DNA of 64,000 bases, taken from positions 124,001 through 188,000 of the forward strand of contig NZ_JACIEU010000011.1 of the NCBI RefSeq assembly GCF_014197035.1, given 5' to 3'. A model generated the notes under the pieces. That model was not told the origin of the DNA. It searched no databases and saw only the letters and a list, made by a program, of their open reading frames with translations. The translations under genes were made by a program, and so were the position numbers. This DNA is from Sphingobium scionense (GTDB taxonomy: Bacteria; Pseudomonadota; Alphaproteobacteria; Sphingomonadales; Sphingomonadaceae). Positions 51,211 through 60,420 of this stretch are shown piece by piece. Each line of letters opens with the position of its first letter. Positions within the stretch are counted from its first letter, which is position 1.

Positions 51211-52280
51211 CCAAGGCCCCGCGCGATATGGGGACCGATCAGATTGGCGAGAGGCAGCGGCAGCTTCTTCCACAATTCCACCTTGCGCCGATATTGGGGC
51301 GAGAGCGGATTGACGTCACGCGTCTCCTTGCCCGGCGCGGTGCGCAGATGATAGCCGAGCGGATCGCCCTCGAAACCCCATGTCTTCTTCCAGGCGGCGG
51401 GGCCGGTGCCGACCTTCGACCGGCCGAAGTCGAAATGGGTAAGGCCGCGCTCGCGCGCCTGGCGCATCAGGGTGAAATAGAGGACTTCGTTGGAGCGCAT
51501 TGCCCGCGCCTCCAGCCCGGCGCCATGCCAATAGGGCATGCAGGCGCCGCCATGATAGAGGCTGATGACCGCCGACAGCGGCTTGCCATCCTTCGATACC
51601 ATGGCGATGTCCGCATCCGCCCCGAACCGGTCGAGAATCGCATCGAACAGCGCGCGCGGGAAGACCGGCGTGCCCAGATTATGGACGCTCTGGCAATAGA
51701 GGCGATAATGGATGTCGCGCAGCCGCTGGTCGCGGCCGGTCTCGAACTGGAGATCATTGCCAAGGCCCTTGCGGATTTCCGCGCGGTGGCGCTTGGGGAT
51801 CGCCTTCAGTTCCGCTTCGTCATCGACGGCAAGCGCGCGCGAGAAACCGAGATAGGCGTCGGCCTTGTTCTGCCATGAGGCGCCGCCGGGCGCTTCGCCG
51901 CCGCGCAGTTCCAGCGTGTCGCAGCCGAGCTTTTCCGCCTGATACCAGGCCGCGTCGGAAAGTTTGGCAATCGCCTTGCGATGGGACGCGAGGATGCCGC
52001 CATCGACCGCGAAACCGCTGCCGACCAACGCCTTGCCGAACAGGGCCGAGCGGATATGGGTGAGCGGCAGCACGCCGTTGATCTCGCCCGAGGGCGTGCG
52101 CGCGACCAGCATGATCGCCTTCTGGCCGGTGCCGGCCTCCACGCCCATGATCCAGGCCGGTCGATGAAAGGGCGTCGAGCCCGGCTGGGCGCAGACCCAG
52201 GCATCGACTTCCGCCACGACAGCCGGATCGGACAGGCGCGCCTCTCCGACGATGACGCTCAGATCGACAATCGCATTCAT
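51207..52280 (-). CDS. FemAB-like protein, XrtA/PEP-CTERM-associated (copy 1)
   Basis: 357 residues, GNAT-like FemAB fold. P-F-H-R-P-A-W near the start, G-L-G-N-D-L-Q and H-F-D-F-G-R-S-K-V-G-T-G near the C-terminus are family blocks. FemAB proteins transfer amino acids from aminoacyl-tRNA; in XrtA loci the role is unknown, perhaps aminoacylating the polysaccharide or a carrier. ATG 52280. Paralogue of the following gene. Confidence 0.9.
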   Translation of the reverse strand: MNAIVDLSVIVGEARLSDPAVVAEVDAWVCAQPGSTPFHRPAWIMGVEAGTGQKAIMLVARTPSGEINGVLPLTHIRSALFGKALVGSGFAVDGGILASHRKAIAKLSDAAWYQAEKLGCDTLELRGGEAPGGASWQNKADAYLGFSRALAVDDEAELKAIPKRHRAEIRKGLGNDLQFETGRDQRLRDIHYRLYCQSVHNLGTPVFPRALFDAILDRFGADADIAMVSKDGKPLSAVISLYHGGACMPYWHGAGLEARAMRSNEVLYFTLMRQARERGLTHFDFGRSKVGTGPAAWKKTWGFEGDPLGYHLRTAPGKETRDVNPLSPQYRRKVELWKKLPLPLANLIGPHIARGLG

Positions 52281-52341
52281 CTGGTCATTCCCTCAGTACC
52301 CCTGGCACCGGCATAGGCCCGAAGGGCTGAATATATGGTAA

Positions 52342-53412
52342 TCAGCCAAGACCCCGACTGATCATCGGCCCCAGAAGATTGGCGACCGGGAGCGGCAATG
52401 TCTTCCACAGTTCAATCCGGCGCTGATATTTTGCGCTGGTCGGGCTGACATCGCGCAAGCGACCGGAGGGCGACCAGTCATGATAGACGAGCGGCTGCGG
52501 TTCGAAGCCGAAGCTCTTCTTCCAGGCCGCCTGCCCGCTGCCCACCTTGGACCGGCCAAAGTCGAAGCGGCCGGCGCCGCGCGCGCGGCCATGGCCCATC
52601 AGCCGATAATACATGAGTTCGTTGGAGCGCAGCCGCCGGGCATCGGCGCCGCCGCCGCCCCAGAAGGGCATGACCCGGTCGCCATGATAGAGGGTCAGCA
52701 CGGCCGAGACCGGACTATCGCCATCGCGCACGATGCTGATGTCGGCATCCGCGCCAAAGGCGGCGATCACCTCGCGGAAGAGGCGTGCGGGGAAGACCGG
52801 GGTGCCGAGGTTGCGGACGCATTCGGCATAGATGCGATAATGGTCACGCAGATGCGCCGACGAGCGGCCATGATCGACGGTCAGCGCCGGATTGGCCAGC
52901 GCCTTGCGCAGTTCAGCGCGATGCTTGCGCGGGATGGCGAGCAGTTCGGCCTCGTCATCGGCGGCGAGCGGGCGGACGAAGGCGACATGCTCGCCCGCGC
53001 AGACGCGCCACCCCTCCCCCGGCGCGACACCACCGCGCAGTTCGACCGGCACATCGCCGCGCGCCCGCGCCTCGTTCTGGGCGGCAGCGGCCAGGGCGGC
53101 GATCACGGCCGGATCATCGGCCAATATGCCGCCATCAACGGCGAAGGCGGCGGACACCAGCGCCTGCCCGAACAGGCGGCTGCGCACATGCTGGAGCGGC
53201 AGCAGGCCGCAAATCTGGCCCGAGGGCGCGACCGCTGCGAGCATCAGCGCCCGGTTCGCGGTCGCCCGCTCGATCGCGATCAGCCAGGCCGGGCGATGGA
53301 ACGGCGTGCTGGCGCCATGACCGAGGACATAGGCATCGGCCGCCTGCGCCTGTGCCGGATCGGCAAGGTCCAGCGTGGTGATCGCCAGATCGGCCCTATT
53401 ACCCGCGATCAT
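52342..53412 (-). CDS. FemAB-like protein, XrtA/PEP-CTERM-associated (copy 2)
   Basis: 356 residues. Aligns by eye over its whole length with the gene at 51207-52280: both have T-P-F-H-R-P-A-W, S-G-x-I-x-G-x-L-P-L, F-A-V-D-G-G-I-L-A and F-D-F-G-R-S-K-V-G. Differences are spread throughout, so the duplication is not recent. Overlaps the deacetylase gene by 4 bases; 61 bases separate it from copy 1. Confidence 0.9.
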   Translation of the reverse strand: MIAGNRADLAITTLDLADPAQAQAADAYVLGHGASTPFHRPAWLIAIERATANRALMLAAVAPSGQICGLLPLQHVRSRLFGQALVSAAFAVDGGILADDPAVIAALAAAAQNEARARGDVPVELRGGVAPGEGWRVCAGEHVAFVRPLAADDEAELLAIPRKHRAELRKALANPALTVDHGRSSAHLRDHYRIYAECVRNLGTPVFPARLFREVIAAFGADADISIVRDGDSPVSAVLTLYHGDRVMPFWGGGGADARRLRSNELMYYRLMGHGRARGAGRFDFGRSKVGSGQAAWKKSFGFEPQPLVYHDWSPSGRLRDVSPTSAKYQRRIELWKTLPLPVANLLGPMISRGLG

Positions 53413-54257
53413 GCGACTCGCGCCGCTTCCTGCGCGACCAGCGCGTCGACGCGGGTCCAGGCGAAATCCTGCGTCAGACGGCGCAGCTTGGCGGCCATGA
53501 CGGACAGATTGGTATAGTGGCGCACCCGCGAGCGCAGCGGCGCGCCGGCGACGCGCGGCTGTTCCGGGTCGATTTCCCAGGGGTGAAAATAGATGATCGC
53601 CGGCCGCTGCGCCTGCCCATTCACCTGGCGGATCGCCCAGCGCGAAAAGCCATAGGGCAGCAGCCGGAAAAAGCCCCCGCCCCCCGCCGCCAGCGTACGC
53701 TGGCCAAGCTTCGCCGTCGTTACGGGCAGTTCGAGCAGGTCCGATCCCGCCACCGGTTTCCAGGCGAAGCGGGGCGAATCCGGCCAGCCATAATGATCAT
53801 GCCGGATCGGCGCGACGCTGCTGGAATAGGCATAGCCCTCCTCCGCCAGGATCGGATGCGCCCAGGGCGTGCGCGGATCGATCGAGAAGCTGGGCGCGCG
53901 ATAGCCCGACACCTTCTGCCCGCTCGCATCCTCCAGGATCGCGCGGGACTTGCGCAGGTCGGCGCGGAACTGTTCGGGCGTAAAGGTGAAGACGCGGGCA
54001 TGATCATAGCCATGGCTGGCGACTTCATGCCCGGCATCGGCGATGCGGCGCATCAGCGCGGGATAGCGTTCGGCGACCCAGCCCAGCGTAAAGAAGGTCG
54101 CGGTGACACCGGCCTGCGCGAACAGGTCCAGCACCGCATCGGTGTTACGCTCGACGCGATGCGTCAGCCCCTCCCAGTCGGACCGGTCGATCGTCCGTTC
54201 GAAGGCGCCGACCTGGAACCAGTCCTCGACATCGACGGACAGGGCATTGTGCATCAT
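53409..54257 (-). CDS. Polysaccharide deacetylase, XrtA-associated
   Basis: 282 residues. NodB-type deacetylase with S-V-D-V-E-D-W at residues 7-13 (catalytic D9 or D12 region), the metal-binding S-H-G-Y-D-H at 81-86, G-Y-R-A-P-S-F and a C-terminal F-H-P-W-E region. It removes N-acetyl groups from a hexosamine in the polysaccharide, as seen for PEP-CTERM-type (DUF3473-containing) members. ATG 54257. No signal peptide is evident. Confidence 0.92.
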   Translation of the reverse strand: MMHNALSVDVEDWFQVGAFERTIDRSDWEGLTHRVERNTDAVLDLFAQAGVTATFFTLGWVAERYPALMRRIADAGHEVASHGYDHARVFTFTPEQFRADLRKSRAILEDASGQKVSGYRAPSFSIDPRTPWAHPILAEEGYAYSSSVAPIRHDHYGWPDSPRFAWKPVAGSDLLELPVTTAKLGQRTLAAGGGGFFRLLPYGFSRWAIRQVNGQAQRPAIIYFHPWEIDPEQPRVAGAPLRSRVRHYTNLSVMAAKLRRLTQDFAWTRVDALVAQEAARVA

Positions 54258-54288
54258 GATCTTGTCCCGGTTGCGCGCGCGGGCGCGA

Positions 54289-55509
54289 TCAGGCGGCGTT
54301 GCGCTCCGGGTCGGCGACGCGCTCGTCGCGCTCGACCCAGTCCACGAGCATGGTCAGCACGCGTCGCAGCGCCGCATCCTGTTCCTCGACGCGGAATTCG
54401 AGGCCCGACAGGCGCTCCTCGACCAGAGCGAAGCAGCCCTTGAGCGCTTCGGGGTCGACCGTCGGCGCGGCGTAGGAGGCATGGTTCTGCATCGCGCGCA
54501 GGGCGGCGATCTCGGCACGCAGCGCCTCGATCTCCTCATGCACGGCGGGCGATACGAGATCGGGCTGCGCCGGCGCCTGCCAGGCGACCGCCTGCGGTGC
54601 GGGGGCAGCGGCAACCGGTTCGGCCGGTGCGATCGGTTGCGGCGCGGTTTCGCCGGCACTATCCAGCACGGACGGCGCGATCGGTTCGGCGCTGACATCC
54701 TCGTCCACGCCCATATCCTCGATCACTGCCTGGACCGCCTGACCGTCAATCTCGGTCAGTTGCTCCAGCGCGCCCAGCAGCAGCACCCGACTGACCAGCG
54801 CGTTGATGCGGCGCGGCACGCCGCCGGTGGCGGCATAGATGGCGTCGAGCGCATCATCGGTGAAATAGGGATTGCCGGTCCAGCCGACCAGCGTCAGACG
54901 ATGGCTGATATAGGGTTCCACCTCCTGCGGCAGCATCGGGTCGAGATGATGGGTCGCGATCACGCGCTGGCGCAGCTGCTCCAGCTCGGGCGAGCGGACG
55001 AGGTCGCGAAATTCGGGCTGGCCGAGAAGGAATATCTGCAACAGCGACTGACCGCCCAACTGGAAGTTGGACAGCATGCGCAGTTCCTCGATCGCCGAGA
55101 CGGGCAGGTTCTGCGCCTCGTCCACGATCAGCAGCGAGCGGCGGCCGGCCCGGGCCTGGCCCTGAAGATAGGCCTCGATCTGGCGCAATATCTGCGCCTT
55201 GGCGACGCCGTCGGTGGCCAGGCCGAAGCTCTGCGCGGCAAGGCGCAGCATGTCGTCGCCCTCGACCTGGGTCGACACGATCTTGGTCGCGGTCAGGCGC
55301 GCCGGATCGATCGTGCTCATCAGATGGCCTACCAGCGTCGTCTTGCCGGCGCCGATGTCACCGGTGATGACGATGAAGCCCTCGCCCTGCGCCAGGCCAT
55401 AGCCCAGATAGGACAGCGCCTTGCGATGCGTCGTGCTCTCAAAATAGAAATGCGGGTCCGGCGTCAGCTGGAACGGGCGGCCCTGCAATCCATAGAACTG
55501 ATCGTACAT
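54289..55509 (-). CDS. XrtA-associated ExeA-like ATPase
   Basis: 406 residues. AAA+ domain with Walker A G-D-I-G-A-G-K-T-T-L (about 50-59) and Walker B L-L-I-V-D-E-A-Q-N-L, followed by a Gln/Glu/Pro-rich C-terminal extension with coiled-coil character (E-E-I-E-A-L-R-A-E-I-A-A-L-R). Resembles the secretion ATPase ExeA/GspA. Typical partner of XrtA loci. ATG 55509 gives M-Y-D-Q-F-Y-G; the frame is open a little further upstream without a better start. Confidence 0.9.
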   Translation of the reverse strand: MYDQFYGLQGRPFQLTPDPHFYFESTTHRKALSYLGYGLAQGEGFIVITGDIGAGKTTLVGHLMSTIDPARLTATKIVSTQVEGDDMLRLAAQSFGLATDGVAKAQILRQIEAYLQGQARAGRRSLLIVDEAQNLPVSAIEELRMLSNFQLGGQSLLQIFLLGQPEFRDLVRSPELEQLRQRVIATHHLDPMLPQEVEPYISHRLTLVGWTGNPYFTDDALDAIYAATGGVPRRINALVSRVLLLGALEQLTEIDGQAVQAVIEDMGVDEDVSAEPIAPSVLDSAGETAPQPIAPAEPVAAAPAPQAVAWQAPAQPDLVSPAVHEEIEALRAEIAALRAMQNHASYAAPTVDPEALKGCFALVEERLSGLEFRVEEQDAALRRVLTMLVDWVERDERVADPERNAA

Positions 55510-55567
55510 CTGTCGTCTCCATCCGGCTGACCGGCGTAGCATGAACGCCGTTATAGCCCGAATTTCC

Positions 55568-57172
55568 TTAAAAGCTGTAACGCAGGCCGACCTGGCCCAT
55601 CGCGTTGATCAGCGTATCAAAATCATCCGCCTTCGCCGCATCGACCCCAAGCGAGGCCGATGCCGTAAGCTTCCTGGTCAAGCCCCTGAAATAGCTTGTG
55701 AAGGCACCATAGTTCAAGACGTCGGCGCGCGCGCCGCTGGCATCGAAATAATTGATGTAGACCGCCGTATCTAGGGAATCGCGGTCGTTGAACGCATAGG
55801 TGACGGTGCCATTGCCATACCAATTCTGGTCGCGGGTACCGCTGATCAGCACGCTCTGGGTCGTCGGCGTGATGAACTTGCGGTTGGAATAGCCGCCGCC
55901 CAGGCCAAAGCCCCAGGGGCCGCGCCGGGTGGAATATTGCCCGGCGACGCCACGATAACGGAAATTGGCGCCGGTGATGCCGGCCAGCGCATCGTTGAAG
56001 CATTCGCCCCCGCCGGTCGGCGAGAAGGCGCAGCCGGTGAGATCGCCGGTGAAGGGATTGCGCGGCACGATCAGGTTGGTGCCGGTGAAGGCCGCCGCAT
56101 CCGCCGTGATCATCCGGCCGAAGCTTTCGATGCCGTCGAACACGGCGATGCCGATGCTGCTGTTGCGGCCCTGCCAGGTGAACTGGCCCTGATAGGACAT
56201 GCCGCCATAGCGTTCGCCCACCGTCGCCTTCAGCGAGGTACGGCGATTGGGCCGCCACAGCACGCCCACATCCCAGATCAGGTCGCCGAAATCATAGTAA
56301 AGCGCGCGCGGCGAACTCTTGTCGGTGACATAGCGGCCGTTGCGGATGATCGGCACGCCATCCTCGTCCAGCAAGGGCGCGCGCTGGCTGATCTCGATAT
56401 CCTCATAGCCGATGCCACCGAGCAGCGCGACCGTGGGCGAGACCGGCATGATCGCATCGACCCGGCCCCAGACATCCTCGAACCGCTGATCGAGCTGGCT
56501 GGCATCCTCGCGGCTATAGCCGGCGCTGGCGGTCAGGCCGACCGGCAGGATCGTGCCTGGCGCGAAACCGACGGAGCCTTTGAGGTCATGGGACCAGCTT
56601 TGTGCAAAAGAACCATTGGCGATCGCGGCGCCGGGGGCATTCACATCGACATCATCATCGACGCGGGCATAGCCCAGCCGATAGGAGGCCTTGATGTCGA
56701 GATCGCCGACCTTCGTGGCAAAGCTCGGGCCGATATAGCCGCCCCAGATCTGGCTGGTAAAGCGATTGTCGATCGCCGCGGCGCCCGAATAGCCATCGGT
56801 CCGCACCCGCGAGGCGATTCCGCCGGCCTGCAGGGTGAGTTCCGGGGTCAGCTTGTAGCCGGCATTGGCGATCCCACTCAGCACGTCGGAATCGGTCGCG
56901 TGCCCCCAGCCGAAACTGTGCATATACTGGACGTCCGCCGCGGCGTTGAGCCGGCGGGTCTGGACTTCCATCGTCACCCCGGCGGTGAGATTGGTATAGG
57001 TCACGACGTCGCCGTCGCCCTTGAGCGGCACCATCACCACCTGGTCGATGCCCAGATAGGGCGTGACGTCGACCTTCCTGGTGGACGCCGACGTGCCTTG
57101 CGCAAGCGCCGGGGCGCTGACACTGGCAAGCACCAGCAGCGAGGTGCCGGCGATCAGGGCGCGCGCGGTCAT
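55568..57172 (-). CDS. TIGR03016-like PEP-CTERM-system outer-membrane beta-barrel
   Basis: 534 residues. Signal peptide 1-24 (L-V-L-A-S-V-S-A-P-A-L-A-Q), then strand-rich repeats of aromatic-aliphatic alternation and a C-terminal L-R-Y-S-F. The family is found only next to exosortase A and is thought to form the outer-membrane channel or partner of polysaccharide export. Start 57172 overlaps the kinase stop by 4 bases. Confidence 0.88.
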   Translation of the reverse strand: MTARALIAGTSLLVLASVSAPALAQGTSASTRKVDVTPYLGIDQVVMVPLKGDGDVVTYTNLTAGVTMEVQTRRLNAAADVQYMHSFGWGHATDSDVLSGIANAGYKLTPELTLQAGGIASRVRTDGYSGAAAIDNRFTSQIWGGYIGPSFATKVGDLDIKASYRLGYARVDDDVDVNAPGAAIANGSFAQSWSHDLKGSVGFAPGTILPVGLTASAGYSREDASQLDQRFEDVWGRVDAIMPVSPTVALLGGIGYEDIEISQRAPLLDEDGVPIIRNGRYVTDKSSPRALYYDFGDLIWDVGVLWRPNRRTSLKATVGERYGGMSYQGQFTWQGRNSSIGIAVFDGIESFGRMITADAAAFTGTNLIVPRNPFTGDLTGCAFSPTGGGECFNDALAGITGANFRYRGVAGQYSTRRGPWGFGLGGGYSNRKFITPTTQSVLISGTRDQNWYGNGTVTYAFNDRDSLDTAVYINYFDASGARADVLNYGAFTSYFRGLTRKLTASASLGVDAAKADDFDTLINAMGQVGLRYSF

Positions 57173-58107
57173 CCCGCCTCCCCCTTGCCATAATAGGAAC
57201 CGAAGCGACGGGCGCCGCCGGTATAGCGAACGGCGTTGAGCAGCAACTGGACCTGCGCCCCGCCCTTGAGCAGTCCGGCCGCCTCCCGCAGCGCGCTTTC
57301 CGACGTCTTGTCGGCGCGCACAACCAGCAGCGCGACCGCGACATGGCTGGCCAGCACGGCGGCGGGCGAGGCCGCGAGCAAGGGCGGCGAATCGAACACG
57401 ATGATGCGGTCGCGCCGCCCCTCGGTCAGCCGTTGCAGCAGCATTTCGGTGCGCGCGGAGGCGAGATATTCGGTATCGGCATGGCTGCGCTGTCCCGCCG
57501 GCAGGACCGACAGCGAGGGGATGTCGGTGCGAAGCACGCAATCCTCGATCGCGACCAGCGGATCGGCGAGCGCGTCCATCAACCCCGGCCCGGCCTGCAG
57601 GCCCAGCGTTTCGGGGATGCCCGGATTGCCGAAATCGGCATCGACCAGCAAAATTTCGCGATCCTGTTCAGCCGCCAGGCTGAGCGCCAGGTTGATCGCG
57701 CAGAAGGTCTTCCCCTCGCCACTATGGGGCGAACAGAGGAGGATGCGGTTGCCGCGCGGATTGTCCTGAAGATGGGTCAGCAGCCCGCGCTTGAGCAGGC
57801 GGAACTCCTCGCTCATCGCGGTGACCGGCGCGCCGGGCACCAGGAAGCCGGCTTCGGTCAGCCGGGCGCGATCGACCGGCTGGGCCGGGCTGGTCCAGGC
57901 CTGGGCGCGGAAGATCGGCGCCTCGCCGGACGCGACCGTGGCCGGTGCCTGCGGCGCGGGATCGAACATCGGCGGCGGTGGCGGTGCATCGGCCGGCACA
58001 TCGACCGCCGGCGCAGCGCGGCCCCGCAGGGCGGCCTGGAAATCGAAAATCTCGGTGGCGCGTTCGATCAGCGAGCCGCGCCCCTTGATGGGGCTATGCT
58101 GGTTCAT
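57169..58107 (-). CDS. XrtA-associated tyrosine autokinase (Wzc/CapB-like)
   Basis: 312 residues. A Pro-rich N-terminus (1-100) precedes a BY-kinase ATPase: Walker A S-P-H-S-G-E-G-K-T-F (about 126-135), Walker A' L-L-V-D-A-D-F-G-N-P-G and Walker B I-I-V-F-D-S-P-P. Tyrosines in the last ten residues (G-S-Y-Y-G-K-G) are the expected phosphorylation cluster. It works with the chain-length regulator to control polymerisation. ATG 58107. Confidence 0.9.
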   Translation of the reverse strand: MNQHSPIKGRGSLIERATEIFDFQAALRGRAAPAVDVPADAPPPPPMFDPAPQAPATVASGEAPIFRAQAWTSPAQPVDRARLTEAGFLVPGAPVTAMSEEFRLLKRGLLTHLQDNPRGNRILLCSPHSGEGKTFCAINLALSLAAEQDREILLVDADFGNPGIPETLGLQAGPGLMDALADPLVAIEDCVLRTDIPSLSVLPAGQRSHADTEYLASARTEMLLQRLTEGRRDRIIVFDSPPLLAASPAAVLASHVAVALLVVRADKTSESALREAAGLLKGGAQVQLLLNAVRYTGGARRFGSYYGKGEAG

Positions 58108-58121
58108 GGGATCAGGCTCCT

Positions 58122-59642
58122 TCACGCCGTACCGCGCTGGATGAATTCGACGACGATCAGCAACAGACACAGGGCCGCCAGGCCGCCGCTGGCGCCCGCA
58201 AACCATTTCATGCGCTGCTTGTCGAGGGCGACCTGGGCCGTGCTGGCGACCTGAGTGATCGACCCGGCAACCGGGATGCCAACGGCCCGCTCCAGACGAG
58301 CGGCCGTCGGGAAGGTGCCCTTGAGCTGACCGATCGCAAAGGCCACGCCGACGCCGGCACCAATGCCGACGATCAGCACGCCCAGCAACAGTAGCGGCCG
58401 GTTGGGCGCTGCGGGCGCGTTCGGCAGGCTCGGCGGCAGGATGACGCGGAACTGGACAGCCCCGGTTTCCGTCTTCACGTCACCGCGCAGGCGGATTTCC
58501 TCGCGGTCGGCGAGCAGCTTGTCATATTGGGTCTGCAGCGCGGCATAGTCGCGATCCAGCTTTTCCTGTTCGGATGCCACGCCCGGCTCATCGATCTGAT
58601 GCGCCGTCATGGTGTTGAGATCGGCCTGAAGCTGCGCCTTGCGGGTCGATAGCGCCTGTACCGTCGCTGCGCGTTCGGCCTGCATGGATTTCAGCGAGAG
58701 ATAAGCCGGGTTGGGGGTACCGCCCACGGCCGCCGCGCTGCCGCCGCCCTGGCGACGCAGATTGTCGACCTGGCGCTGGGCCGCGATCACGTCGGGATGG
58801 TTGCTGGTCCAGCCGCGTGCGCGCATCGCCGCAAGGTCCGACTGGGCCTGTGCCAACGGCGACACACCGCCGCCGACCGTCATGCCCGGCAGGGTTGCCG
58901 GGGTGCCGGCCAGTTGGCCGTTCATTGCGCTGAGCGCGCTCTGCGCCTGCACCAGTTGGGCGTCGATGTTGTTGATTTCCAGCCGCGCGGCATCCATCCG
59001 CTGGCTGATCGTTCCGGCCCCCGGCAACACGCTGGCATAGCGCTGGGCGAATTCGACGCGCCGCTTGTCGGCGACCTCCAATTGCTTGCCGCGGCCGGCG
59101 ATCTGCTGGTCGAGGAACGCCAGACTCTGACGGGTTTCGGTGCGACCCCCGGTCAGATTTTCCTCCTGGAAGATGTCGATCAGCTTCTGCACCACCTGCT
59201 GGGCGATGCGCGCATTCGCGCCGTCCGACAGGCCGCTGTCGGCCGAAGTCGCGCTGATGTCGATCATGCTGGGATCAGCCTGGGCCAGCACGGTGATATG
59301 TTCGCGCAGGGTAGTGATCTTGCCCGCCACGTCGCGCGGCCCGGCGATAGTCTGCGCCAGGTCGGTGCCACGCACGACCTTTTCCAGATTTTCCGCGCTG
59401 AGCAACGTCTGGCGCACCCGGTCGAGATCCTGCTGGGACTGGACCTGGGTGATACCGATCTTGTCCTCCAGCAGCGACTGGGTGTTCACATAGACCCGCG
59501 CCTTGGATTCATAGCCATTGGGGATGAGCGACACGCCCAGCCAGCCCAGCATGCATACGCCCCAGGCCACGGCCAGCGCGATCCAGCGCCGGCTCCATAT
59601 GCCGTGGAGGAGGACCAGCAGCTCGTCGTACAGACCCGCCAT
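58122..59642 (-). CDS. XrtA-associated polysaccharide chain-length regulator (Wzz-like)
   Basis: 506 residues. A first membrane helix (about 20-38), a long periplasmic coiled-coil region rich in Gln, Ala and Leu, and two hydrophobic helices near the C-terminus (about 430-450, 480-500). L-I-P-N-G-Y-E-S-K-A-R-V-Y-V-N is the Wzz N-terminal signature. Together with the kinase gene it corresponds to a split Wzc. Two bases from the export gene. Confidence 0.92.
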   Translation of the reverse strand: MAGLYDELLVLLHGIWSRRWIALAVAWGVCMLGWLGVSLIPNGYESKARVYVNTQSLLEDKIGITQVQSQQDLDRVRQTLLSAENLEKVVRGTDLAQTIAGPRDVAGKITTLREHITVLAQADPSMIDISATSADSGLSDGANARIAQQVVQKLIDIFQEENLTGGRTETRQSLAFLDQQIAGRGKQLEVADKRRVEFAQRYASVLPGAGTISQRMDAARLEINNIDAQLVQAQSALSAMNGQLAGTPATLPGMTVGGGVSPLAQAQSDLAAMRARGWTSNHPDVIAAQRQVDNLRRQGGGSAAAVGGTPNPAYLSLKSMQAERAATVQALSTRKAQLQADLNTMTAHQIDEPGVASEQEKLDRDYAALQTQYDKLLADREEIRLRGDVKTETGAVQFRVILPPSLPNAPAAPNRPLLLLGVLIVGIGAGVGVAFAIGQLKGTFPTAARLERAVGIPVAGSITQVASTAQVALDKQRMKWFAGASGGLAALCLLLIVVEFIQRGTA

Positions 59643-59644
59643 GA

Positions 59645-60289
59645 TCAGAACATGCTTTCGGGAATGATGATGACGTCGCCGGGCGCCAGCATGACGTTTG
59701 CCTTGGTATCGCCCTTCTTGAGCAGGTCGCCGAGACGAACCTGATATTCCTTCTGCTTGCCGCTGGCCTTGTCGAAGCGGACCAGCCGCGCGCGATTGCC
59801 CGACGCATATTCGCTGAGGCCACCGACCGAGATCATGGCATCAAGCAGTGTCATGTTCGCGCGATAGGGAATGGAAGCGGGCTTTTCGGTCGCGCCGACG
59901 ATGCGCACCTGCTGGCTGTAGGTGCCCGAAAAATTGTCGACGATGACCGACACCAGCGGATTTTCGATATATTGCGACAGTGCCAGCTTGATGTCGTCAG
60001 ACAGCATCTTGGGCGTCTTGCCGACGGCCGGCATGTCGGTGATCAGCGGCGTGGTGATACGGCCGTCGGGACGCACCTGGACCTTCGCGCCCAGTTCGGG
60101 ATTGCGCCAGACGAAGATGGTCAGATTGTCGAGCGGGCCGATGATATATTCCTCGCCCGGCCCTTCCTGGGTCGCGACGAAGGATGCGGGGGGAAGCTGC
60201 GGCGCGGAACCGGTCGATGCGCAGCCCGACAGGGCCACCGCAGGCAGCGATGCACCGATCAGGAGCCTGGAAATCCGCTGGAAACGCAT
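59645..60289 (-). CDS. Polysaccharide export outer-membrane lipoprotein (Wza-like)
   Basis: 214 residues. Lipobox V-A-L-S-G-C-A-S at about residues 19-26, Poly_export domain (about 45-130; Y-I-I-G-P-L-D-N-L-T-I) and SLBB-like region (I-V-G-A-T-E-K-P-A). Forms the outer-membrane export channel. ATG 60289 is preferred over GTG 60298 because an AAGGGGG ribosome site lies 8 bases upstream. First gene of the long operon; the 131 bases upstream (60290-60420) should hold its promoter. Confidence 0.93.
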   Translation of the reverse strand: MRFQRISRLLIGASLPAVALSGCASTGSAPQLPPASFVATQEGPGEEYIIGPLDNLTIFVWRNPELGAKVQVRPDGRITTPLITDMPAVGKTPKMLSDDIKLALSQYIENPLVSVIVDNFSGTYSQQVRIVGATEKPASIPYRANMTLLDAMISVGGLSEYASGNRARLVRFDKASGKQKEYQVRLGDLLKKGDTKANVMLAPGDVIIIPESMF

Positions 60290-60420
60290 AAAATTCACCC
60301 CTTCATACCATCATAGCCGACAGGCGACCGACAGGATATGGTCGCACGCAGGCCCATGGCTTCATCCTCGTCTTGCCGGAAAAGGGTAAAGATAGGGTTA
60401 GGCCTGCTGTCGCGCATGAA

